Assembly (NCBI GenBank): GCA_007644065.1
Contig: VJWN01000031.1
Span: 270,736-334,735 of the forward strand
Reading direction: 5' to 3'
DNA from: Margaritispora aquatica
Lineage: Eukaryota; Ascomycota; Leotiomycetes; Helotiales; Discinellaceae
Length of the DNA: 64,000 nucleotides
Position 1 is the stretch's first letter; the number at the start of each line of letters is the position of its first letter. Below the pieces are notes generated by a model. It had not been told where the DNA came from. It saw nothing but the letters and a program-made list of their open reading frames with translations, and ran no database searches. Of this stretch, positions 34,559 to 46,235 are shown piece after piece. Made by a program: the position numbers and the translations under genes.

Positions 34559-35141
34559 GCGGTTTTTGTAGAAAGTTATGGGTTTTAAAAGCAAAGATAG
34601 CTGTGTTTATACCAAGAATAAATTTAAGCCGCTTCGATTTGATTCAATGGTTCATCCACGCGGTTTCTAATCCCCGTTCATTCCCTTGCTTCTCTAGAGT
34701 TCCATCATCAATGGAGGGCTGTGATTGATATCATGTAAAATCCAAGCTACTGTGCCTTCGATTGCAGCTTCTCGGATACGGAAACAATTTCAATTGGTAA
34801 TTACATACTTATACCTTAACCGTGTCGTTTATTTCGTAGTTATCCTGTACATACCTACTCTATAACACTTTCTGTAGAAGAATCGAGTTTTAAGTTAATC
34901 AGATCACAAATACTTCGAAATTGACTTTTCTCACGTATTAGACAAGCTCGAGTATTTGCTGCAAGAGCTTTGTAATATTCAAAGTATATGAATTATAATT
35001 ACCTCAACAAGCTGCGTATATAATGCAATCTAACCAGGGGTCCATCTCTAGAATTCATCTACAACCCCATTCCAACCCATCAAGTCATTAAACCTGTCTT
35101 CTCTTCTGCCACCAAGCAACCGATTCAGTCCTTCCCCTCCT
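34559..35141. other. Intergenic region between convergent genes
   Basis: 3' flanks of the aldo-keto reductase and of the WSC gene. AT-rich, no gene seen. Confidence 0.5.
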
Positions 35142-37250
35142 CTAAGCAAGCAGCTGATAAACACTCAAACGATCCGCATTACCGCAATACTCGCTCGAAT
35201 CACCTCCACAAAGCATGGAACACTCGCTTGCTGGTGCAGCGACTCCGGTCGCAGCAACAGCACTTCCACACCAACACTCAACACTCCACTCGGTGCCGAA
35301 ATACTGGTACCCCGTACAGAACGCCGCGCAAGTCTCCAGCGTCATGGTCGAGCTGCTCGTGCTCTTCGCGCTCAGGGTCCTAGCTCCACCATCTGTCATA
35401 CAGCCGATGCTGGTGTATCCGCCCACGGTTGCGGGTTGCGAGGGAGCCACATAAGCTTCGTTGTGGTAGAGTGAAAGGCTGCCTGAACCACCGCACATCT
35501 GGGCAGAGTTACCCGTGCATGGGTAGTTGCATTCAGATAACGCAGTTGGGGCGGAACCAGCGGTGAGGGTGCTGCCGCACCAACATTCGCGGGACCATTC
35601 GACGCCGAAGTATGGGTACAGGTGGCAGTCGGAAGCGCATTGCTCGAGGGTCATGGTGTCGGAGCTGGTCAGGGCGGCTGAGAGGGCACGTCCAGTTGCA
35701 GGCTCGCTGTAGCAGGAGACGAAAGAGTAGACGCCGACTGAGGGGAGGGTGGTGCCTGTTGGTACGGAGGAGGAGGAGGAGGTCGCACTTATGGTTGAGG
35801 TTTTGAAGGTTGTGGAGCTAGATGATGATGATGAGGCGGCGGCGGAGGAGCTGCTCAATGGCTTGGAGGAAGTGGATGAGCTAGAACTTGAAGCTGCTGC
35901 AGAGCTGCTTGATGACTTGGAGCTGGAGCTGGAACTTGAAGCTGCCGCAGAGCTGCTTGATGACTTGGAAGAAGAACTGGAGCTCGAAGCTGCGGCACTG
36001 GAAGTTGTAGATGACAACACACTGGTGCTTGAGGACAAAGTAGATGACGACTTGCTTGTCGACGATGCTACTGCACTGCTCGAGCTGGAACTAGCAGCCT
36101 TGCTAGTAGACGACGAGCTGCTTGCCGCAGCTGAGCTGGTCGAGCTAGCCGAAACAGACTTCTTCTTATACAGTGTCAACAGTCTTCCACCACCGCAAAT
36201 CTCAGTTGGTGCACCACCGCAAACATTAGCACAGCTTGCCTCTGGTGCAGCAGCAGATCCAGCTCCCAGAGCAGCACCGCACCAACACTCCACGCTGTAC
36301 TGGGTAGCCATGTACAATGAGCCAGCGCACAAGGTTGCGCACTTCTCGTTCGTCATGTCGGCTGCTGTGGTCATGGTGGTAAGGGTACGGCTTCCGTCTG
36401 CTGGTTCGGCCCAGCAGGAGACGTAGTCGTAGTTTGTGAGGACGGCGGGGGAGGCAGTTGGGACGGGAGCCGCGGAGGTGGTGCTTGGGAGGGCGGGGCT
36501 GGATCCGTTGCGGAAGACTACGAAGTTCACCATGAAGAAGGTGGCTAGATTGAGCTCTGGAAGAGTGGTTAGATGCTTGTTCCAAAACAATTGGGCGTGT
36601 TATGATTGAACTCGAAAATTTGAAATTCCAATTGATATTGAAATCTGACTTACTGGCATTGTTGGCAGGTGAGTACCGAACCTCATAAGTGTCTCCACCT
36701 CCAGCAGTTTGGATACCAATTTGTCCTCCAATCTCAGGTGGTGTAGTGAGACGCGAAGCAAGTCTCATCCAGATCTCAAGCTCATCCGTATCGGGATTGC
36801 AGCCATATGTTGGTTGAAATTGGGCATATGCATAGCCATCACGATCGGTCATGAACATCTTGGTTGTGTCATCGTTCTCGTTGTACTAGAGAAATTTCAA
36901 ATTAGCATTCCAAACCCTGACCTGAGAATTGGATTGCAATTGCCTACCTCCAAGTCAATGACTGCATTGCGCAAGTATCCACCACCATCGAACTTCAAGT
37001 AGCCATTCACCAAGTACATGGTATCGCCTGACGCAACTCCCTGTGGATTCAGCACCAAATGCTGATCGTAGCCATTGGGTCTGAAATTCAGGACCCTGTT
37101 GTGCACAGCTGGCAGAGAACTGTTTTGCACATACAGACTGAACTGCTGTGTGATATTCCTCGACAACGGCGTTGTGGGAATCGTGCAAGCGAGTGTGCTA
37201 GACACGGCTCCTAGCAAAGCTAGAAGCGTGGCAGAGGAAGTGAAACCCAT
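35142..37250 (-). CDS. Secreted protein with three WSC domains, 649 aa
   Basis: Exons 37250-36948, 36885-36654 and 36556-35142 (phases 0, 1). Residues 1-21 are a signal peptide. Residues 22-200 form an N-terminal beta-rich domain (NPQGVASGDTMYLVNG..., GCNPDTDELEIW) that I cannot name. Three WSC domains follow at about 220-308, 452-545 and 556-649, each with the C...C.G..Y..GVEWS.ECWCG...C...C.G....CGG order of paired cysteines. A Ser/Ala-rich stalk of about 140 residues separates the first two. WSC domains bind carbohydrate, so an extracellular wall-associated role is likely. No transmembrane helix or GPI tail follows, unlike yeast Wsc sensors. The exon 3 acceptor has an alternative 14 bases downstream that would also keep frame if used with another donor. 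Confidence 0.87.
35884..36000. repeat. 48-bp minisatellite inside the WSC gene
   Basis: Two full 48-bp units (35884-35931 and 35932-35979) and a partial third (35980-36000) encode repeated KSSSSSAAASSSSSSS blocks of the Ser-rich stalk. Confidence 0.8.
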
Positions 37251-40200
37251 GATTTTGGCCGTTGGGGGAAAGTCGAAACGATTGACTGAACGATCGAGCG
37301 AATGTGAGCCAATGCTGTGTCTGACAACAATGGGCTTGAGATCAAAGACAGTCTCAGTGAGGAAGATACGAGGAGCAGGCGCGCCGAGGAATATTTATTC
37401 ATCAGAGCAGCTCACCTCTCACTCTTGTCCTCTCCACTTTAACAGCTTACCGAATATCTGCAGCACAGGAAAGCTCGAGCCTTGCGATACTTCCCTTGTA
37501 AAGCACATAGCCAGCCAGTGATGAGCGACAGGCAATATCAGTCAGCCTGAGCTTACTTTATCGGAGCTGTTGTCAATATCGTGATGCATGCCAGTGCATA
37601 TTCTTCTACCGAAAACAATATTTGGCGCGCCCGCCACGTCGATACTTCCCATCCCCATGGTCGGACAAACACCCTTGGCAAGTGAAGGCTGAAGAACCAT
37701 GATTGCGCCGTGAAAAAGACGGGATAGAAGTGTTTGTCAACATTGAGAGTTAGAGGGATCGCCTTGGGGCGTCCTTTAGTATTTCAAGAATGTTACACCA
37801 ACTTGCTGAAGAACAAAATCGTGTGCTCGAGAAAAAAGATGCAGGAAAATGCTGCAGCTTCAGAGCTCCCCTGGATGCACTCTCGCTTAAGCTGCAGGCT
37901 GACTTCGTGAGAAGACTTCTCATCAAGGGGAATGCTAGGCCTTGCTGCAACTCATCTCATCGATATCGAGAGATCGGGCAAAGTGAGGCTTGAAAAAGGT
38001 GCTACACCAAATCACAAGCAAGCGCTGGAATACTCCGTGATCTGTACAATAAGGTTCAGAAAGGGAAGGTTATGTCTATCTTTAACCTTCTCTCCCAAAG
38101 AGGACAACAACCAGACAAACAAACACATCAGGTCCAATGGCTACTGGCTTCTCCGTAAGGCTGCATAAGTCCAACCTACCAAATTCCTCAACGACGAGAA
38201 TCTTCGTCCACGCACCGTCCACCCGACATATTGTGCTTGCGTATGCCCTAGTCACTCGTGTAGCCACTATCCGCCAGTTTAGGGTATATCGGGCCGTGCC
38301 AAGGCGAATCCTCTAGGTACGGAGCGGGGGCTGCACCCTCTTCGGAGGGTGGAGAATGTGAACAGATGCAAAGGATTCCGAATATACGAGGGAGGTGAAA
38401 AGCTGACATGCTTGTGAAGGTGGGAAAGTGGTGAGGGAGATGCATAGGAGGATGCAAGGGCCCCCCCCCCCGCCAATCTTGGCCCAGACTATGATCTGAG
38501 CAAGGAATGGCTGGAATTCTCCGCCGCCCATCTCCGCGTCAAGTGACATATCTGAATGAATGCGAATCCGATGCCCAGACGAAGAGGGTTGGGGGTTGGG
38601 GTTGGTTGGTGGAAGCAAATATCCAAAATTACACTTTGATAACGAAGTGTTGAAATAACTTCCATATTAGCACTATACGCCGTGCTCAATTAAAAGCAAC
38701 GTGCTGTCCAAAAGATAAGAAGGTCTTTCGATCTTCTGGTCCTCTTTCTTTCTCCAGGTGCCGCATAGCCAGCCCATGATGGCATGGCTGACTGTTGGTT
38801 TGCGGGGCATGCCAACAACCCCACCCCACTTACACGAAGGAATGGCCTCCAGCCGAGCTGAATAACGTGTGGCGACTGAGGGCGTGCAGACGTGCAGCGA
38901 ATCAATACAAGCGAATCAATACTTGCACAAAAAAAGCTGAAGATGGAGAAAATCTAGATTCGTAGCAGAGAATCAATTGCCTAACTAAGTGCGTGAGCGA
39001 CGCCCAAAAGTCAAAATCAAGAAGTGAGAAGGGAAGGACTTGTTACTTTCGTATGGGTACCCATACAATAGTGCGATGCGGCAACATGTCACTCCTCGGC
39101 TCTACACTTGAGAGATCAATATTGTACCAAAAGGAACTTCATTTGCGGGGAACTTGATTTGACGGCAGACTGATGGAGAATATCAAATTAGATCTCGCCA
39201 TCTCTATTCCAGGAAAGTCACATCTTCATGGAGGTCGTTAGCAGCCATTGATCTCCTTGCTCGCTGTGCAGAATCAAATATTATCCGCCTCGAAGTATTT
39301 GAACGACCTTGAATCTCGGAACTTTTACCCTGCTATACACTTTGCACAAAGTTCTTAAGTACTTAAGCAGATTCACTTGACTAACACAGACTTGCCATTT
39401 CATCCTCTTCTCTCATGCCAGCCTGTGCTTTTAATCTAATGAAAACGACCCTCTATGACCAACGCCCCGCTGCACGCATGATCAAGAATACATCTGTCAT
39501 AGTGAAACACAATCTCGAGCCGCAGCATGATCAAAATATTACACGGTTATTGGCCAGCGTTTGTGCTTCGCCATTTCAAAGAAGTGTATATTAAACTCGC
39601 GTATCGAATATGCAACCACCTATCGTCTCTCAGAGTCATCGGAGTCTGAACTTGAACAATGATTCCTTTGTAGAGGAGTCCAGATAAGAGATCCAGAATC
39701 AGGGCTCCAGACCTGACCAAAGCGACTAAGTTGATGCCTTTCTCTGGGGAATTAAAAGTCGCGAGAATACTAAGACCCTTTCCGCTGTCTTGACAGGTCT
39801 AAGAAATCTCAATACAACTGAAAGGTCAAGTTATTATAGTTCTAGAAGATTGTAACACCACTTGATGTCCTCTCCATATATCAATCCACCATCAACCTCA
39901 CATAAGCACAATAGAATAGCTTAGTAAAATTCGAGAAAAGTATTCTTGATCAATAACAAGCATAGAATTCTATAACACATACTTAGATCACACGATATGT
40001 TCTCGCTAAAGACATCGAAGTTGAAGTTTTGCTTGTGTTATTAGGAAGTTACTCCTAAGGTGTCTCAGTCGTTCAGCTAACACTCAGTTACTTTACTCAA
40101 TAACAGCGTGTCCTATCTGATCAATGGTGTGTGTATGTATGTATTGTAACACAAACTCAACCCCACAAACCTCCCAATCCAAAGCTCGTTCAGAACAGAG

Positions 40201-41243
40201 GAAAGATTAATCAACTAGCTAGCCAAAGCAGCGAGACCTACATTTCCGAGGAGACCTAGGAATCGGCATCCCAAAACCCAAATCCAAATCCAAAGACACA
40301 ACAACCGCCAAACTAGACAGCGTCACCGACTGCCTGGCTGCAGTGCAACAAAATTCATAACAGCGAAGTAGACGTATACGTAGCAGACGATGAACCACAA
40401 ATACAGAGGCATGGAACTCAACTCTGCAATAGCTGCTCCACATGGGGCTCTGGGTGGATTCACGATGAATGCGTGATTAGTGACTCGTGGGCGGTTGCAC
40501 AGACTAAAATGAGTGGATGAGTGGATTGTTCACGATGGACGATGGGATGGGTCGAGCGTCTTCTCTTCCGTAGTACTTGGTACCTTAGAATTGAGGGGTT
40601 GAGATATCATGTCATCGCTTCGCTGTGCTGTCATACAGGGAATGGACTTACCTAGCTATATTGTGCTCAAGGCAAATTAACCGATGGGTATGTAAACATG
40701 TATCTAAGTAGATATGTAAATAAGATTCAATCTTTAGGTTTAACATACCCTGTATATCATACATGAGAGACGTTTCCCCTCCTGCATATGATTCGAGCAA
40801 ATGCGAGTCTTTTCCAATTCAATATTCAATAGGAGGATGAGTTGGTGTCCAACTCGCTTCGGAGACTAGGTCGTAATTCAAAATCCTACGAATATAGTAA
40901 ATTCGAGTAGTTTGCAAATAATCCGAATAAGTGAGATGCTGTATAGCGTACGCAGTAGCTCGCTTAGCTATTTCCATTCATTAATCTAGCACTCATCTGA
41001 GACGGCGTACGTTCTCAGACTGTAGCCGTGTAGCTCATATCCATCCAGAGCCCATCTACTCTTTCGAACGCCAGACGCCACCCTCCCCCTTCCTCGTTGA
41101 TTCATGCATTCAAACTCCCATATCCTATATCCCATATTCATCATCCCCATGTCAACAAACACCAAGTTCACACCAATTCTCTCCCTCCCTCTGGCCCTGC
41201 CTGGCTCACTCACGCTCACACCTCACTAAATTAATTCACAAAC
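37251..41243. other. Gene-poor 4 kb region
   Basis: Upstream region of the WSC gene (TATA-like AATAAATATT about 140 bp before its ATG), then no supported gene up to the PRI2 3' end. All frames are short and lack domains. It contains a run of eleven C at 38461-38471. The content is not RIP-like, so it may hold long regulatory DNA or noncoding RNA, but I see no direct sign. Confidence 0.45.
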
Positions 41244-42922
41244 TCAATCCTCCATCTTAACATCCCTCCCTCCCCTCCCGTCCTCATCACCACCCTCCGC
41301 CTTCCTCCCCAAGTTCTTCAATAGATAACTCCGCTTGAAATACTCATTCGGGTGAACAATCGTCTCGAGCTGTGCCTGGCCCCACGTGCCTTCGTCTTTG
41401 ACCTTTTTGATCTCCTGTTTATGCGCATATTCGAAGACCCTATTTTGATGTATTAGCCCATATCCCAACTTCAGGACCGCGACTTATATGCCTAGAAAAA
41501 AGAGAGAAGAGAAAGAGAGGGAAAGACATACCGATTACATGCCAAGTGAAACTTCATCTTCTCCTTATCTTCCTTCACACCCCTCAACACCTCTGTATCC
41601 TTCACTCCCACAGCCTGCAACAAACCCGTCAAATTTTCAACGCTGAAATGACGATATGGACACCCATGCGCCTCTCCGGGTCCAGGCGCATGTTCCGTCA
41701 AGATCTTCTGGCACGAAAACGGACTATACCCGCCTCCCCTCCGATTGCTATCACCTCCCACATCACCATAGACATGGCGTACATTATAGCGATACTCCTT
41801 ATTGAAAGTATCGTCCGTGATCTTGCTAAAACCCGAGCGCCAGAATACAAGGCACTCTTCAAGATTAAGTCCGATGCCCTTGAGGAAGAGCGTGTACTGC
41901 AGACGCCCGTAGTGTTTGAGATGAGCGTCGCGCCGGAGAGACCGGTGCAGGTGCTGCATGCACAGCGGGAACGATGAGGACAGCGTGTCGACGTTGCGCG
42001 CGGAGATGTCGGCTCCGGGGAGGGCAGTTGAGGAGGAGGAGTAGTTTGCGTCAGGAGTGGTGAAGTTCTGCGAGAGATGCGTGAGGATGGGCGTGAGGCG
42101 GTCATCCTCGTCGAGTCTCGGGAGAGCTCTCGAGGTCAATTCAAGTGCCTTGTCTAATCTTGTCGTAAACTCTGCGACGACCATGGACAATTGTTCTCGT
42201 CCGGGCACGTATGCTTTTCCAGCTTTCAGGAAGACCCTCCTGCTCTCTACGAGCTCGGGGACTCGCTCCCAGTCGACCTTGAAGTATGTCTCCTCCTCGA
42301 TGCGTTTGGGGAATCCACCTCCTGCCGCTTGTAGCTTTTCAGCTAATTCTCTCCTCTCGTCATCACTCACGTTTTCCCAGTCCAGATTTAAGCCTTCCAC
42401 AAACGCATTTCGCTCTCTTAGATCATCGGCTTGGAATCGAAGACGGAATAGCATGCTCTCCACGCGGGAGAACCTCCTTCTGAGGTCCTCGGTCGAGGCG
42501 AATGCAAGACGTAGTATAAAGTGACTGTAGTGATCCTTCTGTCGCTCAGCATGGAGCGTCGTAGATCCAGATGTAGAGGAAGCAAGAGGGAGGTATTTGT
42601 CGATGATAGGCTTCATGTGTGTCGCCGTCTCAGCGGGTGATTTGTTTCTGAACGAACATGCTTCGAGTTCCGCCAGCACTGTCTTCATTAGCATCCATAC
42701 CCTCCTTCACACCAGTACGGCAAAAATACCTCGCAGACGGTCAATAGCCCATTGTTCAAACTGCTCGAGTGTGATATCTGCCGTGGGGGGAGTAACGTAA
42801 AAGTTCAACCGATTCTTGTATTCCACGGGCTGGTAAGTTGGTGTCGCAAATTGTTTCTGTCGATGCGCTCCCAGCACCGCCCTCCTCTTGGGATCAACAC
42901 GTGAGAAGTCCTGTCTGATCAT
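41244..42922 (-). CDS. PRI2: DNA primase large subunit
   Basis: Exons 42922-42730, 42678-41532 and 41439-41244 join in phases 1 and 2 to give 511 residues (yeast Pri2 is 528). N-terminal landmarks are LNFYVTPPTADITLEQFE-WAIDRL and DHYSHFILRLAF. The C-terminal iron-sulfur domain retains its four cysteine ligands at about C304 (FPLC), C387 (FSCQ), C404 (GCPY) and C445 (LACN), with HYGRLQYTLFLKGIGL between. With Pri1 and DNA polymerase alpha it makes RNA-DNA primers at origins and on the lagging strand. The ATG at 42922 (MIRQ...DPKRR) is preferred. The frame stays open further upstream without an ATG, and that stretch carries promoter-type MCB motifs instead. Confidence 0.93.
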
Positions 42923-43421
42923 CTTAGATATAATAGAGTCTGAATTGCGTTGTGGCAAAGCGTTGGAGTTGGTGGTCGTCGTCGCTAACCACTTTTTGTT
43001 TGGTGAGGAGACGCGTTTCGACGCGACAACCACTTTACGCGCCAAGCTCTTTTTCCAATCCGAATCCGAGCCTGCTAACCGAGACAACTGTCAGGGGTAA
43101 ATAGAGGTGGCAAACTCTTGTCCTGTTGACATATTTCAACTTGGGGGCGAAAAGATCACGATGTGCAACAAAGATGAATTCAATCTATATTCCGACGAGG
43201 CAATTGGATAGCTGAGAGGATAAGATAATTCCTTTTCGGATGTGTCAGGTGCTGTCGGTGTAGAGAAATGGAACTTGTGGCGTGGATAGCAGCATAACAG
43301 CACCCACAGTCGCCAGACATCACGAATCATTTTGGCAAAAAATACACACGGCACAGAAATAATGGGACGCCTTTCAACAAGGTCAGCTCGAAGAGAGAAT
43401 TTGCTGTCTTGAAACTAATCG
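42923..43421. other. Intergenic region between acrB 3' end and PRI2 start
   Basis: Holds the PRI2 promoter with the MCB-like cluster and the acrB 3' flank. No gene. Confidence 0.6.
43011..43042. promoter_or_regulatory. Cluster of MCB-like boxes upstream of PRI2
   Basis: ACGCGT at 43011-43016, ACGCGA at 43021-43026 and ACGCGC at 43037-43042, 90-120 bp before the PRI2 start. ACGCGT is the MluI cell-cycle box bound by the MBF complex (Mbp1/Swi6) at G1/S DNA-synthesis genes in yeasts. Confidence 0.55.
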
Positions 43422-46235
43422 TCACCATTTGCTAACTTTTGCTTTCCCAACACTCGGACTTTTTGGATCAACAACACTTCCTGCACCACTTCCACTCCCG
43501 CTTCCACTCCCACTGCCACTACTTCCCTTCCGATCCTCCACAGCATCTTGCCAGATTGATTTGTGCGGTCCATCCATTCCAGGGATTTGTCCCTCATCGC
43601 TGGATTCGGTAAATCTGGAAACATTGCTCAACATGCTGGAGCTACGGCCTCGGGTCCTAGTTGCAGGTGGTGGAGAAGCAAAAATTTGGGCTTGCATCGA
43701 TGCGTTGTATCCCGAGAATGGATTGGGCATAGAATAAGCAGGAGGATTCCAAGGATACGCGTTGGCGTTCAGACCACTTTCCGTTGCTGTACCCATAACG
43801 AGATTCTGCGAGCTTGCTGAGGGGCTCTGTTGTTGCATATAGAACTCCTGAGTTGACTGCAACTGAGCGACGGTGTTGTAAGTGATTTGTAAGAGAGTAT
43901 TGCTTTCGGCAATGTCTGACTCGAGATCAAAGATTCGCTTTGAATAGAACGACAAGATTCTTTCGCGCTCTTCTCTCTTGCTCTGTCGCTCATTCTCCTT
44001 ACGCTGCGCTTCATCGAGGCCTTTCGCGTTGGCGTCCTCCAGTTTGTCGTGCTTTTCACGTAAATGGGCCAAACGAGCCTGCTTACTAGTGAGCTTGCCC
44101 TTTGCGGAGCTGACTTCCAGTAGGAGGGCTGCCACCTCCTGCTCAGCTTTCTGCTTCATTGAAGTGTGTTCTGATCGCAATCTCTTGTGTTGATCACGCT
44201 GGTGTTGGATCTCGGCTTTTGCCTTTTCATGGACACGAGATTCCTTTTCGTGAGAAAGCTCAAGGAGTTCTATTTGCTCCGTGGTCGTGGCAGTTGCTTC
44301 CTCAGCTTGTAGCTTATGGGATTTCGATTGCTGAATTTTTCGCTTTTGGTTGTCATCATTGTTCCCAGTATTTGAAATGCTACTCGTGAGAGTCGAGATG
44401 TCTTTCCGGGTAGTATTGATCTTCTTCAGCTGATCTTTGCGTGTTCGTGTCTGGCGAGTTTTTTCCTCGGCCAGTTTAATTTCAGCAGATGCAATTGATG
44501 TTTTCAGAGTTGTCATTGGCGAGTCGGGACGGCCTGTTACCTGTGGAGTTGGAGCAAGGCCAATCATCTCGGTTTTGGTTGATGGCAAAGTTCGGAAATT
44601 TGTAGCAAAGATGACTTTCTTGTCAGGAACGCTGAGAAACTCACACAGATAGTTTGATGTTGGAGCAAGTCCAGAGATTTCTCCATTCCATCTTATTTCC
44701 TGCCCAGCTGGCTTTCCAGGATCAGTCGTTGGATTGATCCTCGTTGAAGGCCAATCGGTGTTGTTGATTCTCACAGAGAATGGCCTGCCTTTGCTCAGGA
44801 CTGATGCATCACTCCCAGAGGTATCTGCTTGTGAGCAAGTCGGGAAGAAGCTGGTGCTGAAGAACGCTTCGTCAGATCCAACGTATGTTATCCATATGCG
44901 GCTAGCTTCAGACCTGAAAGGTGCATTTCCAAGGCTGTTTGTATCTGTCATGTTTGTGCCTGCTGACTCGGCTGCTGTGTGTGAGGTCTCGTATTCTTTG
45001 ACCATAACAATTTTTGTACTCGCTAAAGCAGCCCAAAGAGGCTGTCTGATTCGAACTTGTGCGCTATGTTTCTTTTTCTTCTTTAGAGCCGAAGAAGCTG
45101 AAGAAACCATATCAGCAGGTGGTGGCACCACTACCGTTGCTGGATCAGCAACGCTATCAATGATAGACTTCCCCGCCTCTGGGTCTCCAATCGTCGCCAG
45201 ATTGTCCCGCTTCTCCCTTCGAACATACCAGTCCCTGATATATCTCACCACACCCTGTGTAAGAATATGTATAGCGATCATGCTCGGGACCATCCCCTGC
45301 CGTTTCCTAGGGGATGGTGGGGTGTATTTGACATGGTCGTCGGGATTAGGAGGTGCAAGTAGTCCATTTGAAGAGATCAGAGAACGGAGGCCTTGGTGTC
45401 GTAGCTTCCCCCCAGAAAACAAATGTGAAGCCCCAATGATGCCAAAACACCAGAGGACGTTCCTCATGCCAGCTTCTCTCCCGCTAGTTCCTCCCCCAAG
45501 AGTCAGAGCAATCACCATTTGGGCCAGGTCTAAAGCAACATCTTGTAAAGGTCTCCATAAGAAGACCCAAACGAGAATGACCAGCACATCGATTAGAATG
45601 ATTGTACCAAAAGATGGCGTGCCTAAACTACCCAATGTGCCCTGCAACATGTCAGAAAAGCTGAGACCAGAGGTATTGACCGAAGACGGAGGCACAAAGG
45701 TCAGAAACGCGAAGAGAACATGAATCATGGAGAGGAAGGTAGGTGGTATCTGCAAGAGGACAATCAGGATGGCGAGGGTATCCCATAATGGACATGATCG
45801 AAGGACCGTGAGTGCAAATGCGAGAGGATCTTGACGATAGGTGCCGGAGCCTTTGGCAGATGTGGCATCGATTTGACGGTGGCTCTCTTGAGCAGCGGCA
45901 CCACCGGCCAGGTTCTGGTAGACCTCCGAGGCAGATGAGTCGGAATTGGCACTAAGTGAAGCCCTCCTTATGATCTCCGGTGTCATCTTGATATCAGACA
46001 AGCTGTCTCCCAGTATGGGATGGCGTAGCTGCCCATTCGTCGCGGGTGGGGTTGGTGGCAGAGGAGGTGTTGATGATGTACTCTCAGGAGACTTAACCTG
46101 GGTACTGAGGTTAAGATTCCCAATGCTCCTCTGCTTGATCACCCGCTTGGCTGGGCCTACAAGACCATTCTCATGCCTGGTATCGCGTTGATTTGCGCCC
46201 GGCTGTCGCTTGCTGCTGGTCGATCCACGAGCCAT
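43422..46235 (-). CDS. acrB: Ubiquitination network signalling protein AcrB-like, 937 aa
   Basis: One uninterrupted frame. The N-terminus is Ser/Pro-rich and disordered. Hydrophobic segments at about 148-186 (LWDTLAILIVLLQIPPTFLS...), 209-230 (IILIDVLVILVWVFLW) and near 255-270 make it a membrane protein. A conserved beta-rich middle part follows (RIWITYVGSDEAFFSTSFF, LAPTSNYLCEFLSVPDKKVIFATNFRTLP). A long charged coiled coil spans about 585-790. The C-terminus is Gln/Ser/Pro-rich and has a (GS)n run. The layout fits Aspergillus AcrB, a coiled-coil membrane protein tied genetically to the CreB/CreD deubiquitination network and acriflavine resistance. That role is taken from the family, not visible in the sequence. 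It lies upstream of PRI2 in the same orientation with 500 bp between. Confidence 0.85.
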   Translation of the reverse strand: MARGSTSSKRQPGANQRDTRHENGLVGPAKRVIKQRSIGNLNLSTQVKSPESTSSTPPLPPTPPATNGQLRHPILGDSLSDIKMTPEIIRRASLSANSDSSASEVYQNLAGGAAAQESHRQIDATSAKGSGTYRQDPLAFALTVLRSCPLWDTLAILIVLLQIPPTFLSMIHVLFAFLTFVPPSSVNTSGLSFSDMLQGTLGSLGTPSFGTIILIDVLVILVWVFLWRPLQDVALDLAQMVIALTLGGGTSGREAGMRNVLWCFGIIGASHLFSGGKLRHQGLRSLISSNGLLAPPNPDDHVKYTPPSPRKRQGMVPSMIAIHILTQGVVRYIRDWYVRREKRDNLATIGDPEAGKSIIDSVADPATVVVPPPADMVSSASSALKKKKKHSAQVRIRQPLWAALASTKIVMVKEYETSHTAAESAGTNMTDTNSLGNAPFRSEASRIWITYVGSDEAFFSTSFFPTCSQADTSGSDASVLSKGRPFSVRINNTDWPSTRINPTTDPGKPAGQEIRWNGEISGLAPTSNYLCEFLSVPDKKVIFATNFRTLPSTKTEMIGLAPTPQVTGRPDSPMTTLKTSIASAEIKLAEEKTRQTRTRKDQLKKINTTRKDISTLTSSISNTGNNDDNQKRKIQQSKSHKLQAEEATATTTEQIELLELSHEKESRVHEKAKAEIQHQRDQHKRLRSEHTSMKQKAEQEVAALLLEVSSAKGKLTSKQARLAHLREKHDKLEDANAKGLDEAQRKENERQSKREERERILSFYSKRIFDLESDIAESNTLLQITYNTVAQLQSTQEFYMQQQSPSASSQNLVMGTATESGLNANAYPWNPPAYSMPNPFSGYNASMQAQIFASPPPATRTRGRSSSMLSNVSRFTESSDEGQIPGMDGPHKSIWQDAVEDRKGSSGSGSGSGSGSGAGSVVDPKSPSVGKAKVSKW

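Noticed and set aside
35749..36426. 225-codon acidic frame on the plus strand
   Set aside because: It is the complement of the Ser-rich stalk and WSC1 region; the minus frame has signal peptide, splice sites and WSC cysteines.
40219..40443. 74-codon minus frame and a hydrophobic peptide in another frame
   Set aside because: Too short, no conserved features, and competing frames overlap.
44734..45723. 329-codon frame on the plus strand inside acrB
   Set aside because: Shadow of the long conserved minus-strand gene; no domain of its own.
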